A stretch of 64,000 bases of DNA from assembly GCA_044375105.1 (NCBI GenBank), contig JBILNK010000002.1, positions 1-64,000 on the forward strand, given 5' to 3'. Position numbers and translations under genes: made by a program. Source of the stretch: JBIKLM01 sp044375105. Lineage in GTDB: Bacteria; Planctomycetota; UBA1135; GCA-002686595. The notes under the pieces are model-generated. The model saw only the letters and a list, made by a program, of their open reading frames with translations, ran no database searches and had not been told where the DNA came from. The first letter of the stretch is position 1; every line of letters begins with the position of its first letter. Shown here piece after piece: positions 48,139-56,954 of this stretch.

Positions 48139-49317
48139 ATGAAAAACCTGCTGATCCTCGGCAGCACCGGCTCGATCGGCACTCAGACCCTCGATCTGGT
48201 GCGCGAGAGCGGCGGCCGACTGCGCTTGGTCGGCCTGGCTGCTCTGCGCCAGGGGGATGCGCTGCTGACCCAGGTGCAGGAATTCCGGCCGGCCTTCGTG
48301 GCCCTGGCGGATCCCGCCGCAGCGCAACGGCTGCGGCCGGCCCTGCCCCCGGGTACGACCCTGTTCTTTGGTCCCGAGGCGACCCTCGAGCTGATCGCCG
48401 CCGCGGATTTCGAGCTGTGTGTGCACGGCATGGTCGGCGCCGCGGGCCTCGCTCCCTCGCAAGCGGTGCTGGCCAAGGGCGCCGACCTGGCCCTGGCCAA
48501 CAAGGAGTCGTTGGTGCTGGCCGGCGACGAACTGATCGAGCTCGCCCGGCGCACGGGTGCCCGCCTGCTGCCCGTCGACAGCGAGCACGCGGCCCTGTTC
48601 CAGTGCCTGGGCGGTCTGGACGCCCGCGGGGTCCGGCGTCTGATCCTGACCGCCTCCGGAGGCCCGCTGCGCGATCGCAACCCGGACGAGCTCGGGGCCG
48701 TGACCCCCGCAGAGGCCCTGGCGCACCCCAACTGGAGCATGGGTCCGCGCATCACGATCGGTTCGGCCACGCTGATGAACAAGGCGCTCGAGGTGATCGA
48801 GGCGCACCACTTGTTCGGCGTCGCTGCCGAGCAGATCGAAGTGGTCATCCACCGGCAATCGGTGGTGCATTCCCTGGTGGAGTTCGTGGACGGCTCGGTG
48901 CTGGCCCAGATGGGCCCGCCGGACATGCGCCTGCCGATCCACGCGGCGCTCTACCATCCCGAGCGCGTGCCCAACCGCTTGCGCGGCTTCGACCTGGCTC
49001 TGTTCCGCGAGCTGACCTTCGAAGCGCCCGATCCGCGCCGTTTCCCGGCCCTCGAGCTCGGCTATCGCTGCGTGCGCGAGGGCGGCGACGCGGGCGCGGT
49101 GCTGAACGCCGCCGACGAGGTCGCCGTGGCTGCGTTCCTCGAGGGGCGCTTGCCGTTCCCGGAGATCGCGCGCATCGATCGGCTGGTGCTCGAGCGTCCG
49201 CGGCCCGCGCCTGGCCCGGGGATCGCCGCCCGCCTGGCAAGCGACGCCGCCGCCCGCCGGATCGCGGGCGAGCTGGTGCTCGAGCGGGGCCGCGCCTCGG
49301 CCCCCTCGCGGGGCTGA
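48139..49317 (+). CDS. dxr: 1-deoxy-D-xylulose-5-phosphate reductoisomerase
   Basis: DXR (IspC) converts DXP to MEP with NADPH, the committed step of MEP isoprenoid synthesis. The 392-residue protein has the nucleotide loop LGSTGSIGTQTLDLV. Substrate and metal motifs are LANKESLVLAG, LPVDSEHAALFQCL, LTASGGPLRDR, HPNWSMGPRITIGSATLMNKALEVIEAHHLF-like and HRQSVVHSLVEF. All look intact. It precedes rseP, a conserved pairing in many bacteria, but a 311-base spacer separates them here. Confidence 0.96.
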   Translation: MKNLLILGSTGSIGTQTLDLVRESGGRLRLVGLAALRQGDALLTQVQEFRPAFVALADPAAAQRLRPALPPGTTLFFGPEATLELIAAADFELCVHGMVGAAGLAPSQAVLAKGADLALANKESLVLAGDELIELARRTGARLLPVDSEHAALFQCLGGLDARGVRRLILTASGGPLRDRNPDELGAVTPAEALAHPNWSMGPRITIGSATLMNKALEVIEAHHLFGVAAEQIEVVIHRQSVVHSLVEFVDGSVLAQMGPPDMRLPIHAALYHPERVPNRLRGFDLALFRELTFEAPDPRRFPALELGYRCVREGGDAGAVLNAADEVAVAAFLEGRLPFPEIARIDRLVLERPRPAPGPGIAARLASDAAARRIAGELVLERGRASAPSRG

Positions 49318-49628
49318 CGGCCGGCCGCGGCGCGCACGCTGCGACGTCGTCTGAGGATGGACCCGAGCCGGCGCCTCCCCGACCCGCCACCCCATGGTCC
49401 GGGGCTCGCGGCGGGCTCGGGAGCGGGGCACCGCCGCCAGGGCGTGGGGCTCGCGCCCCCGGCTTCCCCTCGGCGTCGCCAGCGAGCCCGGCCGCGCTCG
49501 CTGCGTTGCCCTCCCCCCCTGAGGGCCTCTCGAATTCACAGGGCTCCCTGGACGATAGGACCGGGCTTCGGCCTCGCCCCGGCCCCCGGGCGCGCCTACC
49601 CTGCTGCACCGCCCCGCCGCGACGCCCC
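49318..49628. other. Spacer between dxr and rseP
   Basis: This 311-base spacer has no gene and no clear promoter. The AT-poor sequence directly before the rseP ATG (GACGCCCC) is typical of the SD-less starts in this window. Confidence 0.4.
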
Positions 49629-51470
49629 ATGCCCGACCTTCTGCCCACCCTCCAGACCATCCTCGGCATCGGCCTCGTGATCTTCGTGCACGAGCTGGGC
49701 CACTTCCTGGCGGCCCGCTGGTGTGGTGTGCGGGTGCTGACCTTCAGCCTGGGCTTCGGACCGGCGCTGGTCTCTTGGCGCCGCGGCGGGACGCAGTACC
49801 AGATCGCCGCGGTGCCCCTGGGGGGCTTCGTGCAGATGGCCGGCGAGGGCCAGCCGCCCGCGGACCGAAGCGAGCTGCCCGCGGACCATCTGCAGGCCAA
49901 GAGCGTCGGCCAGCGGTTCTTGATCTACTCCGGCGGGGTGCTGATGAACCTGGCCTTCGGCCTGGTGGTGTTTCCCCTGGTGTTCCTGAACGGGGTGCGG
50001 TTCCTCGAGCCGCGGCTCGGCTCGCCGGTGCCCGGGGGACCGGCCTGGGCCGCCGAATTGCCCGCGGGAGCCACGGTGCTCGAGGCCAACGGCGAGCGCG
50101 TGATCGAGTTCTCGCAGATCGAGCTCAGCGCCGCCCTGGGGGGCGGCCGGCCGGTCGATTTGCTCTGGCGCCCGCCCGAGGGCGGCGAGCCGCGCCTGTC
50201 GCGCCTCGAGCCGGTCAAGAACCTCTCGGCGGGCTTCTTCAGCCTGGGCGTGCGCCCGGGCCTCGATCCGACCGGCAAGCTGTTCGTGTTTCCCGGCTCT
50301 CCGGCGGAGGCGGCTGGGCTGCGCACGGGCGAGCGATTGCTCGAGCTGGTCTCGATCGGCGAGCGCGCGCCCCTGGCGCGGCCCCTGGACCAGCAGCTGC
50401 GCAGCGCCCTCGACAGCCGCGAGCCGATCGAGCTGTTGGTCGGGGGCGAAGGCGGCGAGCCCCGGCGCGTGCGCATCGAGCCGCGCTTCGAGAGCGCCGG
50501 CCCGCGCCGCATCCTGGGCGTCGGCGGCACCCAGCACACCATCGGGGCCCTGCGCGATCTGGCACTGATCCGGCGCCTCGATCTGCGCGTCGGCGATCGA
50601 ATCCTGGCCGTCGATGGCCGTCCCGTGCACGTGGCCCAGGACTTCGCGCTGGCTCTGGAACAGGGCGCCACGGCGGGGCCCCTCGAGCTGCGGGTCGAGC
50701 GCGAGGGTTCCCCGCTCGAGCTGGGCGTGCCCGAGGCCAGCGCCCAGGAGCGCCGCGAGCTCTCCCTGGCGGTGTCCCTCGAGCAGGACCCGAGCCAAGC
50801 CCGGGTGGTGCCGACGCCGGGCGGGGCCGGCGCCCTGGCCGGGCTGTTGGCCGGCGATCGCATCGTGGCCCTGGACGGCAAGCGCGTCGAGAGCTGGGCC
50901 GATCTGCAGGCCCAGGTCGAAGCGCGCGCGGAGCGCGGCGGCCCCCTGGCGGTCGAGGTCGAACGCCCCGGCGCGGCCGAACCGCTGCGCTTCGCGATCG
51001 AGCCCGCGCCCCTGCCGCCGCAGCCGTTCTACGGATTCGCCGTGGCCGAGGCCGAATACACTTTTGAGGCCAGCGGCGTCCTCGACTCCCTGGCCGTCGG
51101 GCTCAATTCGACCTGGAAGGCCCTGCGCGATGTGTGGCTGACGCTCAAGGGCATGCTGCTCGCCGACGTCTCCAGCAAGAACCTCGGCAGCATCATCATG
51201 ATCGGGCAGGTGTCCTACTCGTTCAGCGAGCAGGGCTGGGCCAACCTGTTCTACTTCCTATGTCTGCTGAGCATGAACCTGGCGCTGATCAACGTGCTGC
51301 CGGTTCCGCTGCTCGACGGCGGGCATCTGCTGTTCCTGCTGCTCGAGAAGCTGCGCGGTCGGCCGCTGCCGGAGCGCATCGTGGGCTACGGCCAGATGGT
51401 CGGCTTGGTGCTCTTGGTCGGGCTGATGGTCTACGCCACCTACAACGACATCCTGCGGCTCCTGCAGTGA
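49629..51470 (+). CDS. rseP: Site-2 membrane protease RseP
   Basis: RseP is an intramembrane zinc metalloprotease that typically cleaves anti-sigma factors. The 613-residue protein has the active-site motif HELGH at residues 21-25 in the first helix and the second-site motif NVLPVPLLDGGHLLF near the C-terminus. Several PDZ-like modules lie between them (GSPAEAAGLRTGERLLEL, LDLRVGDRILAVDG and GAGALAGLLAGDRIVALDG). It is longer than the usual 450 residues, indicating at least one additional PDZ domain. An ECF sigma/anti-sigma pair occurs about 8 kb away; a link to it is inference. UbiA-type gene follows after 28 bases. Confidence 0.94.
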   Translation: MPDLLPTLQTILGIGLVIFVHELGHFLAARWCGVRVLTFSLGFGPALVSWRRGGTQYQIAAVPLGGFVQMAGEGQPPADRSELPADHLQAKSVGQRFLIYSGGVLMNLAFGLVVFPLVFLNGVRFLEPRLGSPVPGGPAWAAELPAGATVLEANGERVIEFSQIELSAALGGGRPVDLLWRPPEGGEPRLSRLEPVKNLSAGFFSLGVRPGLDPTGKLFVFPGSPAEAAGLRTGERLLELVSIGERAPLARPLDQQLRSALDSREPIELLVGGEGGEPRRVRIEPRFESAGPRRILGVGGTQHTIGALRDLALIRRLDLRVGDRILAVDGRPVHVAQDFALALEQGATAGPLELRVEREGSPLELGVPEASAQERRELSLAVSLEQDPSQARVVPTPGGAGALAGLLAGDRIVALDGKRVESWADLQAQVEARAERGGPLAVEVERPGAAEPLRFAIEPAPLPPQPFYGFAVAEAEYTFEASGVLDSLAVGLNSTWKALRDVWLTLKGMLLADVSSKNLGSIIMIGQVSYSFSEQGWANLFYFLCLLSMNLALINVLPVPLLDGGHLLFLLLEKLRGRPLPERIVGYGQMVGLVLLVGLMVYATYNDILRLLQ

Positions 51471-51498
51471 GCCAGAGGGCGTCGTCCGCCGTCCGCCC

Positions 51499-52446
51499 AT
51501 GAACCCGAGCCATCCCCCCCGCTGGCAAAGCTGGGGCGCCCTGCTGCGGCTGTCGCTCCTGCCGAGCGCCCTGGCCGACGTGGCCTGCGGCCTGTGGCTC
51601 GCCGGAGCCTGGCCGTTCCAAAGCGCGGCCCTGCCGGCCTTCGGGGCCAGCCTGCTGATCTACCACGGGGGCATGGCGCTCAACGATTGGCGCGATCGCG
51701 AGCTCGATCGGCCCCTGCGCCCCGGGCGCCCCCTGGTCAGCGGCGCCCTGCGGCCGAACGTGGCCCTGGCCGCGGGGTTGTTCGGGCTGCTGGCCGGCCC
51801 GGCCCTCGGCCTGTTCGGTGGCACCCGCGCGGCCCTGACCTGGGCCGCCGTGGCCGCCTGCGCATCGGTCTACGACCTATGGAGCGGCGCGCGGGCCAGT
51901 TCGCCCCTCTGGCTGGGCCTGTGCCGCGCTGGCAACCTCCTGGCCGCGGCTGCTTTCGGCGCAGGGCTGCAGGCGGGCTCCGGGGCGGCGGAGCCCGGGC
52001 CGCTGGCCTCCTCCGCGGCCCTGCTCTACGGCCTGTACGTGGCCTTGGTCAGCTTCCTGGCCCAGCTCGAGGACGACCCCGCGGGCGATCCGGGGCGCCG
52101 CCCGCGGCCGCGCTTGCTCTGGATCGCGGCGCTGCTGGCCGGCCTGGCGCCCGCGGCTTTGGCCCTCGCGGGGCAGCTCGTCTGGCCCCCGCGGCTCGAA
52201 CACGGACTGGCGCTGGCCCTGTGCATGGCCGCGGCCGGCGGCCTGGTGCGGGCCGCCCTGGCGCGGGAGCGCTGGAGCCAGGCCGAGGTGGCCCGCGACG
52301 TGGGCGCCGGCCTGCGGCGCCTGCTGGTGGCCACGGCGGCCCTGAGTTTGTGCTCAGCCGCTCCCGGATCCAGGACCGTGGCCGTGGCGATCCTCGCGGG
52401 TTACCCCTTGGCCCACGGCCTGCGGCGCGTCTTCCCGCCGAGCTGA
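51499..52446 (+). CDS. UbiA-family prenyltransferase
   Basis: This 315-residue multispanning membrane protein of the UbiA superfamily attaches isoprenyl groups to aromatic or related acceptors. The first aspartate-rich motif is clear as NDWRDRELDRPLRPGRPLVSG (from about residue 62). The second, expected in a later loop, is represented by LAQLEDDPAGDPG, which is less canonical. Hydrophobic helices alternate along the whole length. Its place right after dxr and rseP fits use of MEP-derived isoprenoids. The acceptor is unknown. Confidence 0.85.
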   Translation: MNPSHPPRWQSWGALLRLSLLPSALADVACGLWLAGAWPFQSAALPAFGASLLIYHGGMALNDWRDRELDRPLRPGRPLVSGALRPNVALAAGLFGLLAGPALGLFGGTRAALTWAAVAACASVYDLWSGARASSPLWLGLCRAGNLLAAAAFGAGLQAGSGAAEPGPLASSAALLYGLYVALVSFLAQLEDDPAGDPGRRPRPRLLWIAALLAGLAPAALALAGQLVWPPRLEHGLALALCMAAAGGLVRAALARERWSQAEVARDVGAGLRRLLVATAALSLCSAAPGSRTVAVAILAGYPLAHGLRRVFPPS

Positions 52447-52534
52447 TCGTCCGGGCTCCCCTCGGCGTCGCCGGCACCCTGGGCCTTTTGCGAACGGGCC
52501 GGTTCCCCTCCGAAACGCGGACCATCCGCGTGGG

Positions 52535-53860
52535 TCACGCCGGGAGTTCCGGGGGCTCCAGGCTCCCGGCCGCCAGCCGTCGCTGGACCAGGCGCGAGGC
52601 CGCCTCCCGATCCGCGAGCAGCCCCTCGATCTGCCAGGTTTCGAGGCGCTCGAGCCAGGCCCCCAAGGCGGGCCCCGGCGGGACTCCGAGCGCTTGGAGC
52701 TCGCGCCCGTCCAGCAGCGCGGGTCGCTTGGCGAAAGCACCCGACTGGACCAGGCCAGCCAAACGCTGGCGCAGGGCCGCGGTGGCGCGGTCCTGTTCGA
52801 CCTCGAGCAGGCGCAGCAGGGCCGGCGCGGGCACGCCGCGCAGCAGCCGCACGGCGGCCGCCTGGGGGAAGCGCCCGCGCTCGAGCTCCGCGCAGGCGCC
52901 GAGGGCCCGCCAAAGCGCCAACAGCTCGCTCGATTCCTGTCTCGAAGGTCGCAAGCGCTCCTCGATCTCGGCCCCGATGCGCTCGATCCAAGCGCTCTGC
53001 AGGGGCTCGCCGGGGTCCGCCGGCAGCCACCACACCGCTAAACCCAGCGCCAGGCCCGGCGGCTCGGGCCGGGCGCTCTCCAGGGCCTCGAGGCGCCGCA
53101 GGCCCTCGGCCGCTCGGTCCCCACGGCGCGCCGCATCGTTCCCCAGGGCAAAGCCGAACAGGTGCTCCTCAACCCCCAGGTCGCGCAGCACCCGCGCGCC
53201 GCGCGCATACCCGGGTTGGCCGAACAGGCCGCGCAGCTCGGCGCCCACCCGCTCCGCCGAGAGCTGGCCGAGCTCGAGGCTGGCGGCCTGCGCAGCCCGG
53301 CCGGTGGCCGTCTCGATTTCGAAGCCCAGCCGCCCGGCGAAGCGCGCCAGACGCAGCACCCGCAGCCGATCTTCGGCGAAGCGCAGCGCGGGATCGCCGA
53401 CCGCCTTGAGCCGTCGCCGCTCCAGATCGCCGAAGCCGCCGGTGGGGTCCGCCAGCTCTCCGCTCAGGGGATCCAGGTACAGAGCATTGATCGTGAAGTC
53501 ACGGCGCGCCGCATCCTGCTCGAGACTGGCGCCGAACTGCACGCGCTCCGGGCGCCGGCCGTCGCGGTATTCCCCATCGGCCCGGAAGGTCGTGACCTCC
53601 AAGGGAAAGCCATAGCCCGGCAGGGTCAGCGTGCCGAACAGACGTCCGACTCCGACCGCGCGCGGAAACAGCGCCTCGAGTTGCTCCGGGGTGGCCGCGC
53701 TGCAAAGGTCCAGGTCTTTGGGCCGCCTGCCGAGCGCCAGGTCGCGCACCGCGCCGCCCACGATCCAGCCCCGAAAGCCCCCCTCGGCCAGGCGGCCGGC
53801 CACCTCGCGGGCCGCGCGCAGCAGTTCCGCGGGCAGGTCCTCGAGGCGCGGCTTGCCCAT
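52535..53860 (-). CDS. CCA-adding/poly(A)-polymerase-type nucleotidyltransferase
   Basis: This 441-residue class II nucleotidyltransferase builds or repairs the CCA end of tRNAs (or adds poly(A)). The catalytic core shows GWIVGGAVRDLALGRRPKDLDLCS, with the DxD pair in KDLDL, then RRDFTINALYLDP and RFAEDRLRVLRLARFAGRLGFEI. The C-terminal half is a helical body and tail. Both activities share this motif set, so CCA addition is the likelier role but not certain. tRNA-Leu in this window encodes its own CCA, which makes a repair role possible. The ATG at 53860 fits the family start. Confidence 0.9.
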   Translation of the reverse strand: MGKPRLEDLPAELLRAAREVAGRLAEGGFRGWIVGGAVRDLALGRRPKDLDLCSAATPEQLEALFPRAVGVGRLFGTLTLPGYGFPLEVTTFRADGEYRDGRRPERVQFGASLEQDAARRDFTINALYLDPLSGELADPTGGFGDLERRRLKAVGDPALRFAEDRLRVLRLARFAGRLGFEIETATGRAAQAASLELGQLSAERVGAELRGLFGQPGYARGARVLRDLGVEEHLFGFALGNDAARRGDRAAEGLRRLEALESARPEPPGLALGLAVWWLPADPGEPLQSAWIERIGAEIEERLRPSRQESSELLALWRALGACAELERGRFPQAAAVRLLRGVPAPALLRLLEVEQDRATAALRQRLAGLVQSGAFAKRPALLDGRELQALGVPPGPALGAWLERLETWQIEGLLADREAASRLVQRRLAAGSLEPPELPA

Positions 53861-54027
53861 CGGGATGAGCCTAGCAAGCGGCCCTCCAAGGGCGCGGCCT
53901 GGCGCCGCTCGGCTCGGGCCAGGGCACGGCGCGGGACCAACGAGGCCGTCCACGTCGGGGCCCCTCGACAAGCCGGCCCCGGGCCCGCCATTCTGGACCC
54001 GCGGCGCCGCTGTGGCGCCAGAGCCCG

Positions 54028-54630
54028 ATGACCGTTCAAGACCAGCCCGCCCACGCGCCCGCAGCCGACCCGCGTCCGCCGAGCGTGGGAGCGACCCGCG
54101 GCAGACAGGGCCCCGAGCTCGGCTGGCCGATCGCGGCGGTGATCGCCGTGCTGGCGGTGGTGACCCTGACGCGGCTCGAACTGTTCGCCGTGTACGAAAA
54201 CGAGCGCGACGCGCTGCGGCTGCTCGAGCAGATCGCTCAGCGGCTCGAGCGCCACCCAGCGGCCGGAGCCCAAGGCAGCCTGGCGGCCGTGCTCCAGCCG
54301 GATCCAGAGGGAGCCTCGTCCGCGGACCTGCTGCGCGCCGCGGGGGATGCGGACTGGTTGGAGGCGGGCCGGGTGCTGCGCTGGCACGGCTACCTGTTCG
54401 AGCTCGAAGCCCCCGCGGGCGTCCCGGGGTCCCGTCCGGCTTCGATCGTGGCCTGGCCCTGGCAGCACGGGCGCACCGGTGTCGCGGCCTACGCCTTCGA
54501 TCCGGCCGCCGGCTTGCTCGGCCATCCCAATCGAGCCCCGGGGAGCAGCCCGTGGAGTGGGCTCGAACAACGCCCGGAACTGTCCGCGGGGCGCGGTTGG
54601 CAGCGACTGCCCTCCGCCGGGTTGCCCTGA
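54028..54630 (+). CDS. Single-pass membrane protein, pseudopilin-like
   Basis: This 200-residue protein has a disordered N-terminal 30 residues and one hydrophobic helix (GWPIAAVIAVLAVVTLTRLELFAV). A helical stretch (YENERDALRLLEQIAQRLERH) follows, then a small beta-rich domain containing LRWHGYLFELEAP and TGVAAYAFDPAAGLLGHPN. The last segment resembles pseudopilin-like proteins with a helix-plus-sheet head (DUF2950-type), without a clear prepilin cleavage motif. Its exact role is unknown. It is divergent from the CCA-type gene. Confidence 0.7.
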   Translation: MTVQDQPAHAPAADPRPPSVGATRGRQGPELGWPIAAVIAVLAVVTLTRLELFAVYENERDALRLLEQIAQRLERHPAAGAQGSLAAVLQPDPEGASSADLLRAAGDADWLEAGRVLRWHGYLFELEAPAGVPGSRPASIVAWPWQHGRTGVAAYAFDPAAGLLGHPNRAPGSSPWSGLEQRPELSAGRGWQRLPSAGLP

Positions 54631-55196
54631 GCGACCAGGGGGCAGCGCCCCGGGCGCCCGGCGTGGACATGCCAGCGCCGGGCGCGCCTTGGCCCGGGCA
54701 GGAGCCGAGTGCCGGTCGACCGGATCCATAGCGGCCGTGCGCATGGTCTCCGCAGCGCAGCGCGGGGTTGGATCCAGGCAAGCGCCATCGGCAGCAGGCT
54801 CGCTGGCCCCGGCTGTCCCGAAGGTCTCGCCACGCGCCAGCGCGCCCGCGGGGCCTGAAGAAAAGGGAAAAAATCGATTCGGGCTTTGCTCGAGGCTCGA
54901 GCCCGGCCCGTCCAGGTGCACCCTCTGCGCCATGGCGCGGCCAGGGAGGCCGGGATCGGAACTGCGCGCTGACTTCTGCCCGGCCTCTGACGGGGGCCTC
55001 TGACAGGAGCCGGCTGAGCACGGCTGTGCTCCGGAGGGCGGGCCCTCCGGAGCCCTCCTGCAATGCGTCCGCGGGGGTCTAGGCCGATCGCTCCGCCCTG
55101 CTGCCGGGCCGCCCTCCCGCACTCCCGAGTTCTTGCGGCGAGCACCCTTGGAGGGTCAGAACGCGCGCGCAGCGCAAGCGGGCTCCAGCCCGTCGA
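54631..55196. other. Convergent spacer without a gene
   Basis: This 566-base region lies between the ends of the pseudopilin-like gene and the HEAT lipoprotein gene. GAAAAGGGAAAAAATCG (about 54857-54873) is the only clear AT-rich patch. I see no coding region, strong hairpin or repeat that I can support. Confidence 0.4.
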
Positions 55197-56954
55197 TCAA
55201 TACCAGCGCCAGAGCAAACATTGCAGACCGCGCCGGGCCTGGTGGTCGAAGCGCGGGGCCAGTCGCTTGATGGCCGGGGCGATCCGCTCGGTGGGCCCCA
55301 TTTGGCACAGCTGCTGGGCGGCGAAGAGCCGCTCGGCCTGGCTCAGACGCTCATCGTCCAAGAGCTCGAGCAAACGCTGCCGGGAGGCCTCGTCGGGCAC
55401 GGAGCCGAGGACCCAGATCAAGTCCAGACGGCGGATCGGATCGGGTTCCTCGAACAGGGCCGCATACAGCCGGGTGCGCCCCGCGGATCCGCTGTTGCTG
55501 GCTTGGATCATCAGCCATTCATGAGCCCGAAGGCCCTCGATCGTGCCGCTGGAGGTGCGCGCCAGGGCGAGCAGGCGCTCCGCAGCCCGGGCGTCCGGCA
55601 CCAGCGCCAAGGTCTGCAACAGCCGCAGTCGGCGGCCCGCCAGGGGCTCCGACTCGCGCTCGGCGAGCAGTTCCTCGAGGCGTGCCAGGGCGCGCTCGAT
55701 CAAGGCCGAGCCGCCCGCCTCGGCCTCGCTGCGCAGGCAATCGCGCAGCGGCTGCACCAGCAGCTGCAGGCTGCGTTCGCTTTCGCCCAGGGCCAGCAGG
55801 GCGCGGTCGAAGGCCTCCGCATCCCCGCAGCGCAGCAGCACCGACCAGGCCTCCTCGCGCACCGGTTGCGAAGCGTCGTCGAGGCGCGCACGCAGGCTCT
55901 CGATCGTTCGCTCGCGGGCCGGCCCCGGGGCGAGCCGCAGGAACTCCATCGAGCGATCCATGGGCCAGAGCGCGTTCGCCAGGCCCGTGGTGGCGCGCAG
56001 GCGCAGACCGTCGCTGGGCAGTTCGGCGGCCAGCCGCCCGAGCCACTCGAGCTGCTCGGCGTGCACCAGCGCTTCGAGCGCTTCGCCGGCCAGGCCCTCC
56101 TCCGTCCCGGTCAGGGCCGTCAGCAGGGCCTCGCTGGCGCTGCGGGCCGAGCCCGCCAGCGCTCCCGCCAAAGCGCCCTCCGCGCCGTCTTCGGGCAGCA
56201 GGCTGGCCCACAGGAACACGGCCTGGACCCCGGGCAGGCGCTCGGCCAAACGTTCGCGCGGGGCGCTGGGCAGTTTGGCGCGCTGGTGCACGAGCTGGCG
56301 CAGGGCCACCGGGAGGGCTTCCCCGGCGGTGCCGCGTTCGAGCCAGTCGAGCGACAATTCGGCGGCGGCCTCGGGATTGGCCATGAACAGGCACTCGAGC
56401 GCCAGGGCGCGCGCCGGGCCCAGTTCGATCGCCGCCGTGTAGGCCAAGGGGCCGGCCTCCTCGGCGCCGAGGTCCTGTTGCAAGAGCCCCCGCAGGGCGC
56501 TGAGGCGCGGCGTCGAATGGGGATGGCCCAGCGTCTCCATGAGCAGGCGCCGGGCACCGGCGCTGCGATTGAGCGACAAAGCCCCCAGGACGTTCTGGAA
56601 GGTGCCCATGCGAGCCGCATCGGTGAACAGCTCGCGATACAGACGCTCCAGGTCGGGCATGGCCCGCTCGCCGGCCGCGCCCAGCTCCTCGATCGCGCGC
56701 TGCAGGGGCGCCGAGTCGCCGCTTTGCAGCTTGCCCACCAAGATCGCCAGGGGATCGGCCAGATTGCGGTCGTAGAAGCCATCCCGCGTGCACTGGCGCA
56801 GCAGGTCCTGGAGGCGCGGGTCGGCCAGGGCCGCCTCGCTCTGAGCGGGTTCCTGCAGGGCCACCGGGGCGGCCGGTGCGGGGGGCTCGGCCGGTGCGCA
56901 GCCCAGGCTGAAAAGCACCAACGACAGCCAGGCTCGATGCCCTCGGGTGCCCAT
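55197..56954 (-). CDS. HEAT-repeat lipoprotein coupled to tolC
   Basis: This 585-residue protein has a signal peptide (WLSLVLFSLGC, lipobox-like) followed by a Pro/Ala-rich linker. It then has a long helical HEAT-like solenoid with segments such as LSALRGLLQQDLGAEEAG, RARLDDASQPVREEAWSVLLRCGD and LIWVLGSVPDEASRQRLLELL. It lies downstream of the TolC-type gene with a one-base overlap of stop and start (TGATG), so the two are translationally coupled. A scaffold or partner role for the outer-membrane efflux protein is possible. Function unknown. Confidence 0.78.
   Translation of the reverse strand: MGTRGHRAWLSLVLFSLGCAPAEPPAPAAPVALQEPAQSEAALADPRLQDLLRQCTRDGFYDRNLADPLAILVGKLQSGDSAPLQRAIEELGAAGERAMPDLERLYRELFTDAARMGTFQNVLGALSLNRSAGARRLLMETLGHPHSTPRLSALRGLLQQDLGAEEAGPLAYTAAIELGPARALALECLFMANPEAAAELSLDWLERGTAGEALPVALRQLVHQRAKLPSAPRERLAERLPGVQAVFLWASLLPEDGAEGALAGALAGSARSASEALLTALTGTEEGLAGEALEALVHAEQLEWLGRLAAELPSDGLRLRATTGLANALWPMDRSMEFLRLAPGPARERTIESLRARLDDASQPVREEAWSVLLRCGDAEAFDRALLALGESERSLQLLVQPLRDCLRSEAEAGGSALIERALARLEELLAERESEPLAGRRLRLLQTLALVPDARAAERLLALARTSSGTIEGLRAHEWLMIQASNSGSAGRTRLYAALFEEPDPIRRLDLIWVLGSVPDEASRQRLLELLDDERLSQAERLFAAQQLCQMGPTERIAPAIKRLAPRFDHQARRGLQCLLWRWY

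Noticed and set aside
49357..49680. 107-residue frame between dxr and rseP
   Set aside because: Overlaps the rseP start and has non-protein-like composition.
54631..55196. Possible ncRNA in the convergent spacer
   Set aside because: No conserved fold or recognised RNA motif; only an AT-rich patch.
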